From the NCBI GenBank assembly GCA_964596535.1, contig CAZQUR010000085.1, positions 1 to 12,149 on the forward strand: a stretch of 12,149 nt of DNA. The letters are read 5' to 3'. Each line of letters begins with the position of its first letter. The first letter of the stretch is position 1. Shown here in pieces: positions 5,688 to 12,087 of this stretch. The translations under genes were made by a program, and so were the position numbers. Origin of the DNA: GCA-002779465 sp964596535. GTDB taxonomy: Bacteria > Desulfobacterota > Desulfobacteria > Desulfobacterales > UBA2156. Below the pieces are notes generated by a model. That model was not told the origin of the DNA. It did not search any database and saw only the letters and a program-made list of their open reading frames with translations.

Positions 5688-6548
5688 GTGATTAAGGAAC
5701 CTGCACATCCTCCCACTTTTTTGCGGGGAGACAGCACCCACCGGCGCCAGTTTCTATGGACCTCCGTGATATCGGCGGTGTGCCACGTGGCGCTTTTCGG
5801 GGGGCTCGTTTTTTCTCCGGACCTCACCCCGGCCCGGCGGTGGCCCACGTCGGTGGTGAGTGTCAACCTGGTTTCGTTGCCGGACCTCGGGAAAGGGGCG
5901 GCGTTGAATCCGCCGGCCCCGAAAGAAACCCGGGCTCCGGAAGCGAAAAAAGAACCCAGACCGGTTCCCGCAAAAAAGGCGCCCGCCCCGGACCTCAAAT
6001 CCAAGCCGGACACCGTTTCCCTTGCCACGCAAAAGAAGGAAGCCAAGACATCCTTAAAGAAAAAGACCTACAAGCCCGACACGGCCATTCAAAAGGCCGT
6101 TGAGGATGTCCAGGAAAATGTTCGGGAAAAGGCGGAACCCCGGGCGTCCGACCTTTTGGAGAAAGCCTTGGCGGATTTGAAACGGAAAGTCAATGAAGGG
6201 CCGCCGGGAACGGGGGGCGGCCAGGGCAATGGCGGCGGGGGGAAGACGGACCTGGATCAGATGGATATCTACAAGGTCGAAATCGCCTATCTGATCCAGC
6301 AGAACTGGGCCTTTTCGGAACAGATGGTGGGGGGGCGAAAGGACCTGGAGGCGCGGCTGGTCATTAAAATACTTTCCGACGGCCGGATTACGGATATGTT
6401 TTTTGAAACCAAATCCGGGAACGCGTATTTTGACGATTCCGTTTACAAAGCGGTGCAAAAATCGGATCCGCTGCCGCCCCTGCCCGGAGGATACCGGCGC
6501 CCCTCTTACATGGTCGGGTTGCGGTTTACACCCTCCGGGTTGAATTAA
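5688..6548 (+). CDS. tolA: TolA-like energy transducer with TonB-style proline-rich linker
   Basis: Spans the periplasm from the inner membrane and couples the TolQR motor to TolB-Pal. The 286-residue protein has a cytoplasmic N-terminus and one transmembrane helix (about 22-43). That helix contains the SxxxH motif (Ser29, His33) that TolA and TonB use to engage TolQR or ExbBD. A Pro/Lys/Ala-rich stretch follows (about 74-108), then a charged helical part (about 110-170) and a glycine hinge (171-186, GPPGTGGGQGNGGGG). The C-terminal TonB/TolA domain begins at about residue 193 (VEIAYLIQQNW, VIKILSDGRITDMFFE, FDDSVYKAV). It is shorter than E. coli TolA (421), and the linker is proline-rich as in TonB. 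Position in tolQR-tolA-tolB-pal argues for TolA. Start GTG 5688 has GAGG six bases upstream. The stop precedes the palindromic repeat and gap 2. Confidence 0.88.
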   Translation: MIKEPAHPPTFLRGDSTHRRQFLWTSVISAVCHVALFGGLVFSPDLTPARRWPTSVVSVNLVSLPDLGKGAALNPPAPKETRAPEAKKEPRPVPAKKAPAPDLKSKPDTVSLATQKKEAKTSLKKKTYKPDTAIQKAVEDVQENVREKAEPRASDLLEKALADLKRKVNEGPPGTGGGQGNGGGGKTDLDQMDIYKVEIAYLIQQNWAFSEQMVGGRKDLEARLVIKILSDGRITDMFFETKSGNAYFDDSVYKAVQKSDPLPPLPGGYRRPSYMVGLRFTPSGLN

Positions 6549-6620
6549 CTGAAATAAATTGAGCGTTTCCAATTCGGCAAAGAAAATAACTAAATATACA
6601 TGATCGTAAAACCCAAAACG

Positions 6621-6660
6621 CCCTCTCCCTTGAGGGAGAGGGTTGGGGTGAGGGTGAAAA
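6621..6660 (+). repeat. GC-rich palindromic intergenic repeat, copy 2
   Basis: CCCTCTCCCT (6621-6630), TG, AGGGAGAGGG (6633-6642), then TTGGGGTGAGGGTGAAAA. The 22-bp palindrome is identical to copy 1 at 47-68; the tail differs by one substitution and small length changes. On the reverse strand it reads TLTPTLSLKGEG in one frame, the hallmark peptide of this dispersed repeat. Its position next to gap 2 suggests that repeats broke the assembly here. Confidence 0.85.
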
Positions 6661-6718
6661 TGTGCCGTATTTTCTTAAGGTTGTTTCCCACCAGGGGAGG
6701 GGGAATGGGGTATTTACG

Positions 6719-6818
6719 NNNNNNNNNNNNNNNNNNNNNNNNNNNNNNNNNNNNNNNNNNNNNNNNNNNNNNNNNNNNNNNNNNNNNNNNNNNNNNNNNN
6801 NNNNNNNNNNNNNNNNNN
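6719..6818. other. Scaffold gap 2 (100 N)
   Basis: Exactly 100 N between tolA and tolB. The repeat copy and a G-rich tract abut it on the left. Frames that run through it are artificial. The real length is unknown, so a missing gene in the tol operon cannot be excluded. Confidence 0.97.
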
Positions 6819-6865
6819 ATATTGCACGAAGCCATCAGGTATCGAACGTTTTTGAAAGGAATAGA

Positions 6866-8200
6866 ATGCGGCGATTGAATCCAGGCCGGGGTATGGTGCG
6901 GCTGTTGTTTTTCATGGTCGTGGCGGTGACGGCGTTCCGGGGTGTTGCCGGCGCCGTGGAATACATCGACATCAACAATCCGTTTATCCGAAAGATCCCC
7001 ATTGCCGTTCCGTTTTTTCAGGCCAAACCCGGCACCGAAGTCCAACCGGAAATCGCCGAAAACGGTGCGGCCCGGCTGGCCGAGACCCTGGAGTTCACCG
7101 GGTTTTTCAAGATTCTGGATCGGGCCGGCTTCCTGGAAGACCCCCAGCGCATGGGGATCGAAATCCCCAAAATCCGGTTTGACAGCTGGACCACGGTGGG
7201 GGCCGAACTGCTTGTCACAGGCGGGTTCGAGATTTTGGACGGCGCTTTGGCCATTGAACTTCGCCTGTACGATACCTTCAAGGGGCGGATGCTGGTGGGA
7301 AAGCGCTATCAGGGGGCCCGGGCGGATCTGAAAAAGATCATCCGCCGGTTCTGCGATGACATCATCTATACCCTGACCGGGCAGCACGGTATTTTCACGA
7401 GCCGCATCGCCTTTGTCTCCAACGGCACCGGAAACAAGGAAATCTATACGTGTGATTTTGACGGCAGCGATCCGAAGCAGTTGACGCGAACCAAAGCGAT
7501 CACCATTTCTCCGGCATGGTCCTCCGACGGCGACTGGATCGCCTATACCTCTTACCTGGGGGGAAAGCCGGATCTTTTCATCAAAAACCTCAAAGACGGG
7601 CGAAGCCACCAGGTGACCCGCGAAGGCCTCAACATCACACCGGCCTGGCGGCCCTTCCGGCAAGAGCTTGCGGCGACGCTCTCTTTTACGGGGGATCAGG
7701 AAATTTATCTATTGACGGAAACGGGAAAAACCGTTAAGAGGTTGACCCACAATCAGGGGATCGATGTGTCGCCTTCGTGGTCGCCGGACGGAAAAAAGAT
7801 TGCTTTTGTCTCCAAGCGCGCCGGAACCCCCCAGATTTATATTCAGGATGTGGAATCGAATGTGGTGCAGCGGATCACCTATTACGGCCGCCACAACACG
7901 CAGCCGGCGTGGTCGCCTGCCGGCGATCGGATCGCCTATACTTCCATGGAAGGGGGAGAAACGAATATTTTCATCGTGGGTATCGACGGGAAGGCGCCGG
8001 TACAGCTCACCCGCAACGCCGGGGATAACGAATCTCCGGCGTGGTCGCCGGACGGCAGCCTGATTGCGTTTTGCTCTTATCGGGAGGGTCCCGCGCGCAT
8101 TTATGTCATGACGGCGTTCGGCACGGATCAACGGCGGCTGTTGACGCTTTCGGGAGAACAGACCGATCCGGCGTGGTCGCCCCGGAGCCCAAAAGATTAA
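6866..8200 (+). CDS. tolB: TolB, periplasmic beta-propeller of the Tol-Pal system
   Basis: Periplasmic protein that binds Pal and is released from it by energised TolA. The 444-residue product has a signal peptide (about 1-30, with cleavage likely after GVAGA). The N-terminal alpha/beta domain (about 31-172) includes the PFIRKIPIAVPFF opening and the ELLVTGGFEIL strand. A six-bladed propeller follows from about residue 175. Its blades show repeated WSPDG-type motifs: AWSSDGDWIAYTS, a degenerate AWRPFRQE, SWSPDGKKIAFVS, AWSPAGDRIAYTS, AWSPDGSLIAFCS and a terminal AWSPRSP. Size matches E. coli TolB (430). ATG 6866 is chosen for the AAAGGA ribosome site seven bases upstream and the intact signal peptide; ATG 6893 is a weaker alternative. 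The pal start lies 44 bp after the stop. Confidence 0.95.
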   Translation: MRRLNPGRGMVRLLFFMVVAVTAFRGVAGAVEYIDINNPFIRKIPIAVPFFQAKPGTEVQPEIAENGAARLAETLEFTGFFKILDRAGFLEDPQRMGIEIPKIRFDSWTTVGAELLVTGGFEILDGALAIELRLYDTFKGRMLVGKRYQGARADLKKIIRRFCDDIIYTLTGQHGIFTSRIAFVSNGTGNKEIYTCDFDGSDPKQLTRTKAITISPAWSSDGDWIAYTSYLGGKPDLFIKNLKDGRSHQVTREGLNITPAWRPFRQELAATLSFTGDQEIYLLTETGKTVKRLTHNQGIDVSPSWSPDGKKIAFVSKRAGTPQIYIQDVESNVVQRITYYGRHNTQPAWSPAGDRIAYTSMEGGETNIFIVGIDGKAPVQLTRNAGDNESPAWSPDGSLIAFCSYREGPARIYVMTAFGTDQRRLLTLSGEQTDPAWSPRSPKD

Positions 8201-8244
8201 TGGATGATTCAAAAGCGTTTTTGAACATGGAAAAGGAGGATAAA

Positions 8245-8823
8245 ATGAAGAGAAAGTTGTGGATGGTTGCGGCCCTGTTCCTGGTTGTTCCGGGGTTGTT
8301 GTTCACCGTTTCCTGCGCCAAAAAGAAAGTGGCCTCCGAGCCGGGCATGATGCAGGAAGAAAGCGAAGCCGCCAAGTCGGCAGCCGAAAAGGCCCGGGAA
8401 GAAGAACTGGCCCGCCAGCGGGCCCTGGAAGAACAGCGCCTGAAGGAAGCCGAAGAAGCCAAGCGGAAAAAGATCGCCGAGGAACGGGCCCGTTTCGAAA
8501 ACGAAGACATTTACTTCGAGTTCGACAGTGCCACCCTCCTTCCCATGGCCCAGGAGATATTGAAACGAAAATCCGAGTACCTCAAAACGAACCCGAACCT
8601 GACGGTGATCATCGAGGGCCATTGCGACGAACGCGGCACCCACGAATACAACCTGGCCCTGGGAGACCGCCGGGCCAAGTCCGCCATGCAGTTTTTGATG
8701 GATCTGGGTGTTCCGGCCTCCCGCATGGTGGCCATCAGCTACGGGGAAGAGCGGCCGGTGGATCCGGGGAATAGCGAAGAAGCGTGGGCCAAGAATCGAC
8801 GCGCCCATTTCGTCATCCAATAA
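8245..8823 (+). CDS. pal: Pal, peptidoglycan-associated outer-membrane lipoprotein
   Basis: Lipoprotein that anchors the outer membrane to peptidoglycan and docks TolB. The 192 residues begin with a lipoprotein signal peptide ending at Cys24 (LLFTVSC). A highly charged, probably helical region follows (about 36-85, rich in Glu, Lys, Arg and Ala). The OmpA-like domain runs from about 88 to the end: IYFEFDSATLLP, then EGHCDERGTHEYNLALGDRR, with Asp128 and Arg143 at the expected diaminopimelate-binding positions. It ends with the typical NRRAHFVIQ. The charged helical spacer is longer than in E. coli Pal. ATG 8245 has a strong AAAGGAGG site. The frame is open upstream to ATG 8200, which overlaps the tolB stop, but that start would bury the lipoprotein signal. 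Confidence 0.96.
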   Translation: MKRKLWMVAALFLVVPGLLFTVSCAKKKVASEPGMMQEESEAAKSAAEKAREEELARQRALEEQRLKEAEEAKRKKIAEERARFENEDIYFEFDSATLLPMAQEILKRKSEYLKTNPNLTVIIEGHCDERGTHEYNLALGDRRAKSAMQFLMDLGVPASRMVAISYGEERPVDPGNSEEAWAKNRRAHFVIQ

Positions 8824-8831
8824 CGCGGGAA

Positions 8832-8848
8832 ACCGGCCCATGGCCGGT
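8832..8848 (+). other. GC-rich stem-loop just after pal
   Basis: ACCGGCC-CAT-GGCCGGT forms a 7-bp stem with a three-base loop, nine bases after the pal stop. No uridine run follows, so it may stabilise the pal mRNA end or contribute to termination rather than act as a standard terminator. Confidence 0.45.
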
Positions 8849-8926
8849 ATGGCCCGCCCTTTCATGGGGCTGAAAACGGGCGAAGACCCGCCGCCCGCAA
8901 CAGCGTATCGGGATTAGAGACGCCGG

Positions 8927-8950
8927 CCGGCGGCAGACCCCTGCCGCCGG
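8927..8950 (+). other. Strong GC hairpin between pal and cpoB
   Basis: CCGGCGGCAG-ACCC-CTGCCGCCGG is a perfect 10-bp stem with a four-base loop. It is followed by GC-rich sequence with two CCGGCATC/CCGGCATCG-like blocks that could pair alternatively, then AT-rich ATATTAAAATACAA (8987-9000). The lack of a T-run argues against intrinsic termination. A weak -10-like TAAAAT (8991-8996) follows without a good -35. Confidence 0.5.
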
Positions 8951-9016
8951 AGTCCCGGCATCCGCCGGCATCGACGCGACAACCGGATATTAAAATACAA
9001 CCGCCTCCACCCTTTG

Positions 9017-9868
9017 ATGAAGATGAAACCAATCATTTATTTTATCGCCTTTTCTTTTTTATTCTTGGGGTGTGCCGTGCGCGAGGATATCGTCACCCTC
9101 GACAGCAACATGGCATCCCTTTATCGCCGGATAACGACGCTCGAACGCGAGAATGCCGAGATGAAAAAGCGCCTGGATCTCCTCAAGCAAACCGAGGAAG
9201 GAAAGGCGGAAGATCTCAGGGTTAAAACCGCCGAAATCCAGGCCTCCCTGGATCGCCTTGCCGAAGAGATGCAGGTGCTCCGGGGGAAAACGGAAGAGGC
9301 GGAATTTTTGCTCAAGCCCACCGAAACCGCGCAAATGGAGCAGGAAAAGCGGCTGATCCGCCTGGAAAAGGCGGTTCGGGAACAAGAGGAACGGATCGAT
9401 CGCATCGAAGGCTACCTCAACCTGGAATCCGGGGAGCCCGGGGTTTCCGGTACAGCGCCCTCGGCACCGCCGGCCGTTGAACCGGCCAAACCCCTGGCGG
9501 AAAACGAGGCCTACGCCGTGGCCAAACAGGCCTTTGACCGCGGGGAATATGAAAAGTCCCGGATACTGTTCCAGGACTTTCTGGAAAACCATCCGGCGTC
9601 CATCCACGCCGACAACGCCCAGTTCTGGATCGGAGAGAGCTACTACCGCGAAAAATGGTATGAGAAAGCGATCCTGGAATACCAGAAAGTCATCGAAAAA
9701 TATCCCGCCGGAAACAAGGTTCAGGCATCCCTCCTCAAGCAGGGGCTGGCCTTTCAGCAACTGGGAGACAGCGCAAACGCCCGGTTGATACTCAAGGAAC
9801 TCATCCGCAAATACCCCGACAGCACCGAAGCCAAGATCGCCCGACAAAAGCTGGCGGAGATGCCGTAA
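9017..9868 (+). CDS. cpoB: CpoB/YbgF, Tol-Pal-associated TPR protein, here apparently a lipoprotein
   Basis: Coordinates Tol-Pal action with peptidoglycan synthesis at the division site in E. coli. The 283-residue protein has a lipoprotein-type signal ending at Cys19 (FLFLGC). A long coiled coil follows (about 27-125, rich in Glu/Lys/Arg/Leu; e.g. RRITTLERENAEMKKRL), matching the trimerising N-terminal part of the family. A Pro/Ala linker leads to tetratricopeptide repeats from about residue 164: AYAVAKQAFDRGEYEKSRIL, AQFWIGESYYREKWYEKAI, QASLLKQGLAFQQLGD. This is the YbgF C-terminal architecture. E. coli CpoB is soluble in the periplasm; a lipid anchor here is a visible difference. No good ribosome site precedes ATG 9017; TTG 9014 and ATG 9023 are close in-frame options. 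It lies 193 bp after pal and 32 bp before ruvC. Confidence 0.92.
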   Translation: MKMKPIIYFIAFSFLFLGCAVREDIVTLDSNMASLYRRITTLERENAEMKKRLDLLKQTEEGKAEDLRVKTAEIQASLDRLAEEMQVLRGKTEEAEFLLKPTETAQMEQEKRLIRLEKAVREQEERIDRIEGYLNLESGEPGVSGTAPSAPPAVEPAKPLAENEAYAVAKQAFDRGEYEKSRILFQDFLENHPASIHADNAQFWIGESYYREKWYEKAILEYQKVIEKYPAGNKVQASLLKQGLAFQQLGDSANARLILKELIRKYPDSTEAKIARQKLAEMP

Positions 9869-9900
9869 CCCTTGGAACGGCAAGGAATGGCGGGCTTCCG

Positions 9901-10401
9901 ATGACGACGGTCGTTGGGGTGGATCCGGGGCTGGCGGACACCGGAATCGGGGTGGTTCGGGGGTCTCCGAAACGGATCGATACCTTCTCCTATGCCCATA
10001 TTCACACGACCCGTCAAATCCCGCTCCCGGAACGATTGCATTCGATTTTTTCCGAACTGGTCCGTATTCTGGACCGGGAAAGGCCGGATCTGATGGTGGT
10101 GGAGGATGTCTTCTCCCTGGAAATCTACCCCAAATCGGGCATCACCCTCGGGAAAGTCGCCGGCGCCGTCCTTTTGGCGGGATGCCACCTCCATGTCCCC
10201 GTCATGGAAATCCCGGTCCGGGAAGTGAAAAAGACGCTTACCGGAAACGGGAAGGCCACAAAAGATCAGCTCGAGCGGGCCGTCCGGCAATTCGTGAAGG
10301 CTGCCGCGCCCATCCGCCCCTATCATGCCTCCGACGCCGTAGCCCTGGCCGTCATCGGTCTCTTGCGTTATCCCGAAAAGCAAAGGGGGTCCCGGCCGTG
10401 A
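9901..10401 (+). CDS. ruvC: RuvC, Holliday junction endonuclease
   Basis: Cuts Holliday junctions after RuvAB branch migration. The 166 residues begin VVGVDPGLADTG, with catalytic Asp8. Glu68 lies in LMVVEDVF, and His142 and Asp145 occur in YHASDAVALAV, matching the four acidic/His positions seen in Thermus RuvC (E. coli uses Asp at the third). The segment after Glu68 reads FSLEIYPKSGITLGKVAG, unlike the usual NxxSALKLGQARG loop that touches DNA. ATG 9901 follows an AAGGA tract 14 bases upstream, somewhat far. The stop TGA shares four bases (GTGA) with the ruvA start, so translation is coupled. Confidence 0.95.
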   Translation: MTTVVGVDPGLADTGIGVVRGSPKRIDTFSYAHIHTTRQIPLPERLHSIFSELVRILDRERPDLMVVEDVFSLEIYPKSGITLGKVAGAVLLAGCHLHVPVMEIPVREVKKTLTGNGKATKDQLERAVRQFVKAAAPIRPYHASDAVALAVIGLLRYPEKQRGSRP

Positions 10402-11015
10402 TCGGTTATCTTAAGGGGGTGCTGCTAAAGAAGGAAGAAGACCGGATTCTCCTTTTGGTGAACCAGGTGGGCTACGAGGTCCTCCTGCCCGCGGTGGTCA
10501 TGGAAACATTGGCGCCAAGACGGCATGGAGACGAGGTGGCCCTGTATATCTATTTTCAGCAGACCGAAAGGCAGCCCAGGCCTGTCCTGATCGGGTTCAA
10601 CCTGGAAGCGGAACGGGAATTTTTTCAATATTTCGTCTCCGTGGAGGACATCGGCCCGTCCAAGGCGGTCAAGGCCTTGAACATTCCCATCCGGGACATC
10701 GCCCGGGCCATTGAAGCCGGGGACGTGACACGGCTGACGCAGTTAAAGGGAATCGGCAGGCGAACGGCCCAGAAAATCGTGGCCACCCTGAGCGGAAAAA
10801 TGGAAAAATTCGCCCTCATCCGGAAGCCCGAAGCCGAACCCTCCGTGGCGAATCCGGACTCTGTCAAGCAGGTGCTGGAGGTTTTAACCGGGCAACTCGG
10901 GCACAAACCCGCCGAAGCCAAGCGGATGGTGGCCGACGCCCTGAAAAGGAATCCGGGCGCGGACACCCCCGAATCCCTTTTTGAAGAAGTCTACCGCGGG
11001 GAGATTTCCCAGTGA
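10398..11015 (+). CDS. ruvA: RuvA, Holliday junction-binding subunit of the branch-migration motor
   Basis: Tetramers bind the four-way junction and load RuvB. The 205 residues (about 203 in E. coli) show the N-terminal OB-fold domain (MIGYLKGVLL onwards, GYEVLLPA). Two helix-hairpin-helix motifs follow: VEDIGPSKAVKAL (82-94) and LKGIGRRTAQKIV (116-128). A C-terminal RuvB-binding domain runs from about 153 (SVKQVLEVLTGQLGHKPAEA). Where other RuvA proteins have the acidic pin REDA before LLYGF, this one has ERQPRPVLIGF, so the Glu-Asp pair appears replaced by Gln59-Pro60. The start is GTG 10398 inside the ruvC stop, with AAGGGGG upstream; the frame is open further back but that is ruvC. The stop overlaps the ruvB GTG by four bases. 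Confidence 0.95.
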   Translation: MIGYLKGVLLKKEEDRILLLVNQVGYEVLLPAVVMETLAPRRHGDEVALYIYFQQTERQPRPVLIGFNLEAEREFFQYFVSVEDIGPSKAVKALNIPIRDIARAIEAGDVTRLTQLKGIGRRTAQKIVATLSGKMEKFALIRKPEAEPSVANPDSVKQVLEVLTGQLGHKPAEAKRMVADALKRNPGADTPESLFEEVYRGEISQ

Positions 11016-12055
11016 AAAAAAAGGCTGAAGACACCGCCGCCGCCACACAGGGGATTGCGTCTCCCGTATGCCTTCCCCAGGATGAGCAGCCCGAGTTCAT
11101 GTCTTTAAGGCCCCAGCGCCTGTTTGAATACGTGGGCCAGGAAGAGATCGTGGAAGCCTTCAAAATTGCCATCGAAGCGGCGCAGGAACGGGGAGAGCCG
11201 GTGGATCACGTCCTGTTGCACGGTCCCCCCGGACTCGGCAAGACCACCCTGGCCCACATCATCGCCAACGAGACTTCCGGAGAGTTGACCGTCAGTTCGG
11301 GACCCGCCCTGGAAAAGGGAGGAGATCTCCTCGGGATCCTGACGCACCTGGAGCAGGGGGATGTTTTTTTCATCGACGAGATTCACCGCATCCCCAAGAC
11401 CGTGGAGGAATTCCTTTACCCGGCCATGGAGGAATTCGCCGTGGACTTTATTTTCGACAAGGGGATTCATGCCCGGAGCCACCGGTACCGTCTCAATCCG
11501 TTTACACTAGTGGGGGCCACCACCCGGGTGGGGCTCCTCTCCCCGCCCCTGAGGGATCGGTTCGGTATCTTTCGGAGCCTCGATTTTTACGCCCCCAAGG
11601 ATCTCGTCCGGATCATCCGGCGCTCGGCGACCATCCTGGAGGTTCCCATCGACGAAGACGGCGCCGCGGAACTGGCGGTCCGGTCCCGGGGGACGCCGCG
11701 GATCGCCAACCGGCTGCTGAAACGGGTGAGGGATTACGCCCAGGTGCGGGCGGACGGCGTCATCACCCGTAAGACAGTGGGCGCGGCCCTGGAACTGGAA
11801 GGGGTCGATACCGTCGGACTCACCGGACTCGACCGGCGATACCTCAAAACCATTATCGAATTTTACAAAGGGGGACCCGTGGGCATCGACGCCATGGCCG
11901 CCACGCTGCAGGAAGAAGCCGATACCCTGGTGGATGTGGTGGAACCCTATCTCTTGAAGATCGGAATGATCATCCGGACGCCCTCGGGGAGGAAGGCCTC
12001 GGAAGCGGCGTACAAGCATCTCGGGTTTCGCATTCAACGTCCCTTGTTTCTTTAA
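11012..12055 (+). CDS. ruvB: RuvB, AAA+ helicase motor of branch migration
   Basis: Hexameric ATPase that pumps DNA through the RuvA-bound junction. The 347 residues match the family (336 in E. coli). Walker A is GPPGLGKTT, with Lys77; Walker B is VFFIDEIHRI; sensor 1 is GATTRVGLLSPPLRDRFGI. The C-terminal winged helix contains GGPVGIDAMAATLQEEADTL and ends with EPYLLKIGMIIRTPSGRKAS. The usual TPRGR in the wing is TPSGR here (Ser325). GTG 11012 lies in the ruvA stop (GTGA) and is followed at once by eight A residues encoding the Lys-rich start. No hairpin terminator follows the stop; a repeat-like sequence begins about 40 bp downstream. Confidence 0.97.
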   Translation: MKKKAEDTAAATQGIASPVCLPQDEQPEFMSLRPQRLFEYVGQEEIVEAFKIAIEAAQERGEPVDHVLLHGPPGLGKTTLAHIIANETSGELTVSSGPALEKGGDLLGILTHLEQGDVFFIDEIHRIPKTVEEFLYPAMEEFAVDFIFDKGIHARSHRYRLNPFTLVGATTRVGLLSPPLRDRFGIFRSLDFYAPKDLVRIIRRSATILEVPIDEDGAAELAVRSRGTPRIANRLLKRVRDYAQVRADGVITRKTVGAALELEGVDTVGLTGLDRRYLKTIIEFYKGGPVGIDAMAATLQEEADTLVDVVEPYLLKIGMIIRTPSGRKASEAAYKHLGFRIQRPLFL

Positions 12056-12087
12056 AATTCAATACTTCAAAACCTCTCCGTCAATCT

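Larger units (their letters stand above)
6549..6865. other. tolA-tolB spacer containing a repeat and an assembly gap
   Basis: The 317 positions between tolA and tolB contain an AT-rich stretch (6549-6618) with no clear gene. Then come the palindromic repeat (6621-6660), a G-rich tract including CAGGGGAGGGGGAATGGGG (about 6692-6710), the 100-N gap, and 47 bases of tolB leader. The G-rich tract looks like part of a second, related repeat. No terminator with a clear uridine run is visible. Because of the gap it is unknown whether tolB is transcribed with tolQRA. Confidence 0.6.

Noticed and set aside
6590..7663. Minus-strand and plus-strand frames running through gap 2
   Set aside because: They cross 100 N and owe their length to the unknown bases; tolB from ATG 6866 explains the coding signal.
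8200..8244. Upstream in-frame ATG for pal overlapping the tolB stop
   Set aside because: It would place 15 polar residues before the lipoprotein signal, and ATG 8245 has a far better ribosome site.
8850..8960. Cobalamin-riboswitch-like string (CCCGCAAC, GAAGACCCGCC) after pal
   Set aside because: Fragments resemble conserved boxes but appear in the wrong order, and no transport or cobalamin gene follows.
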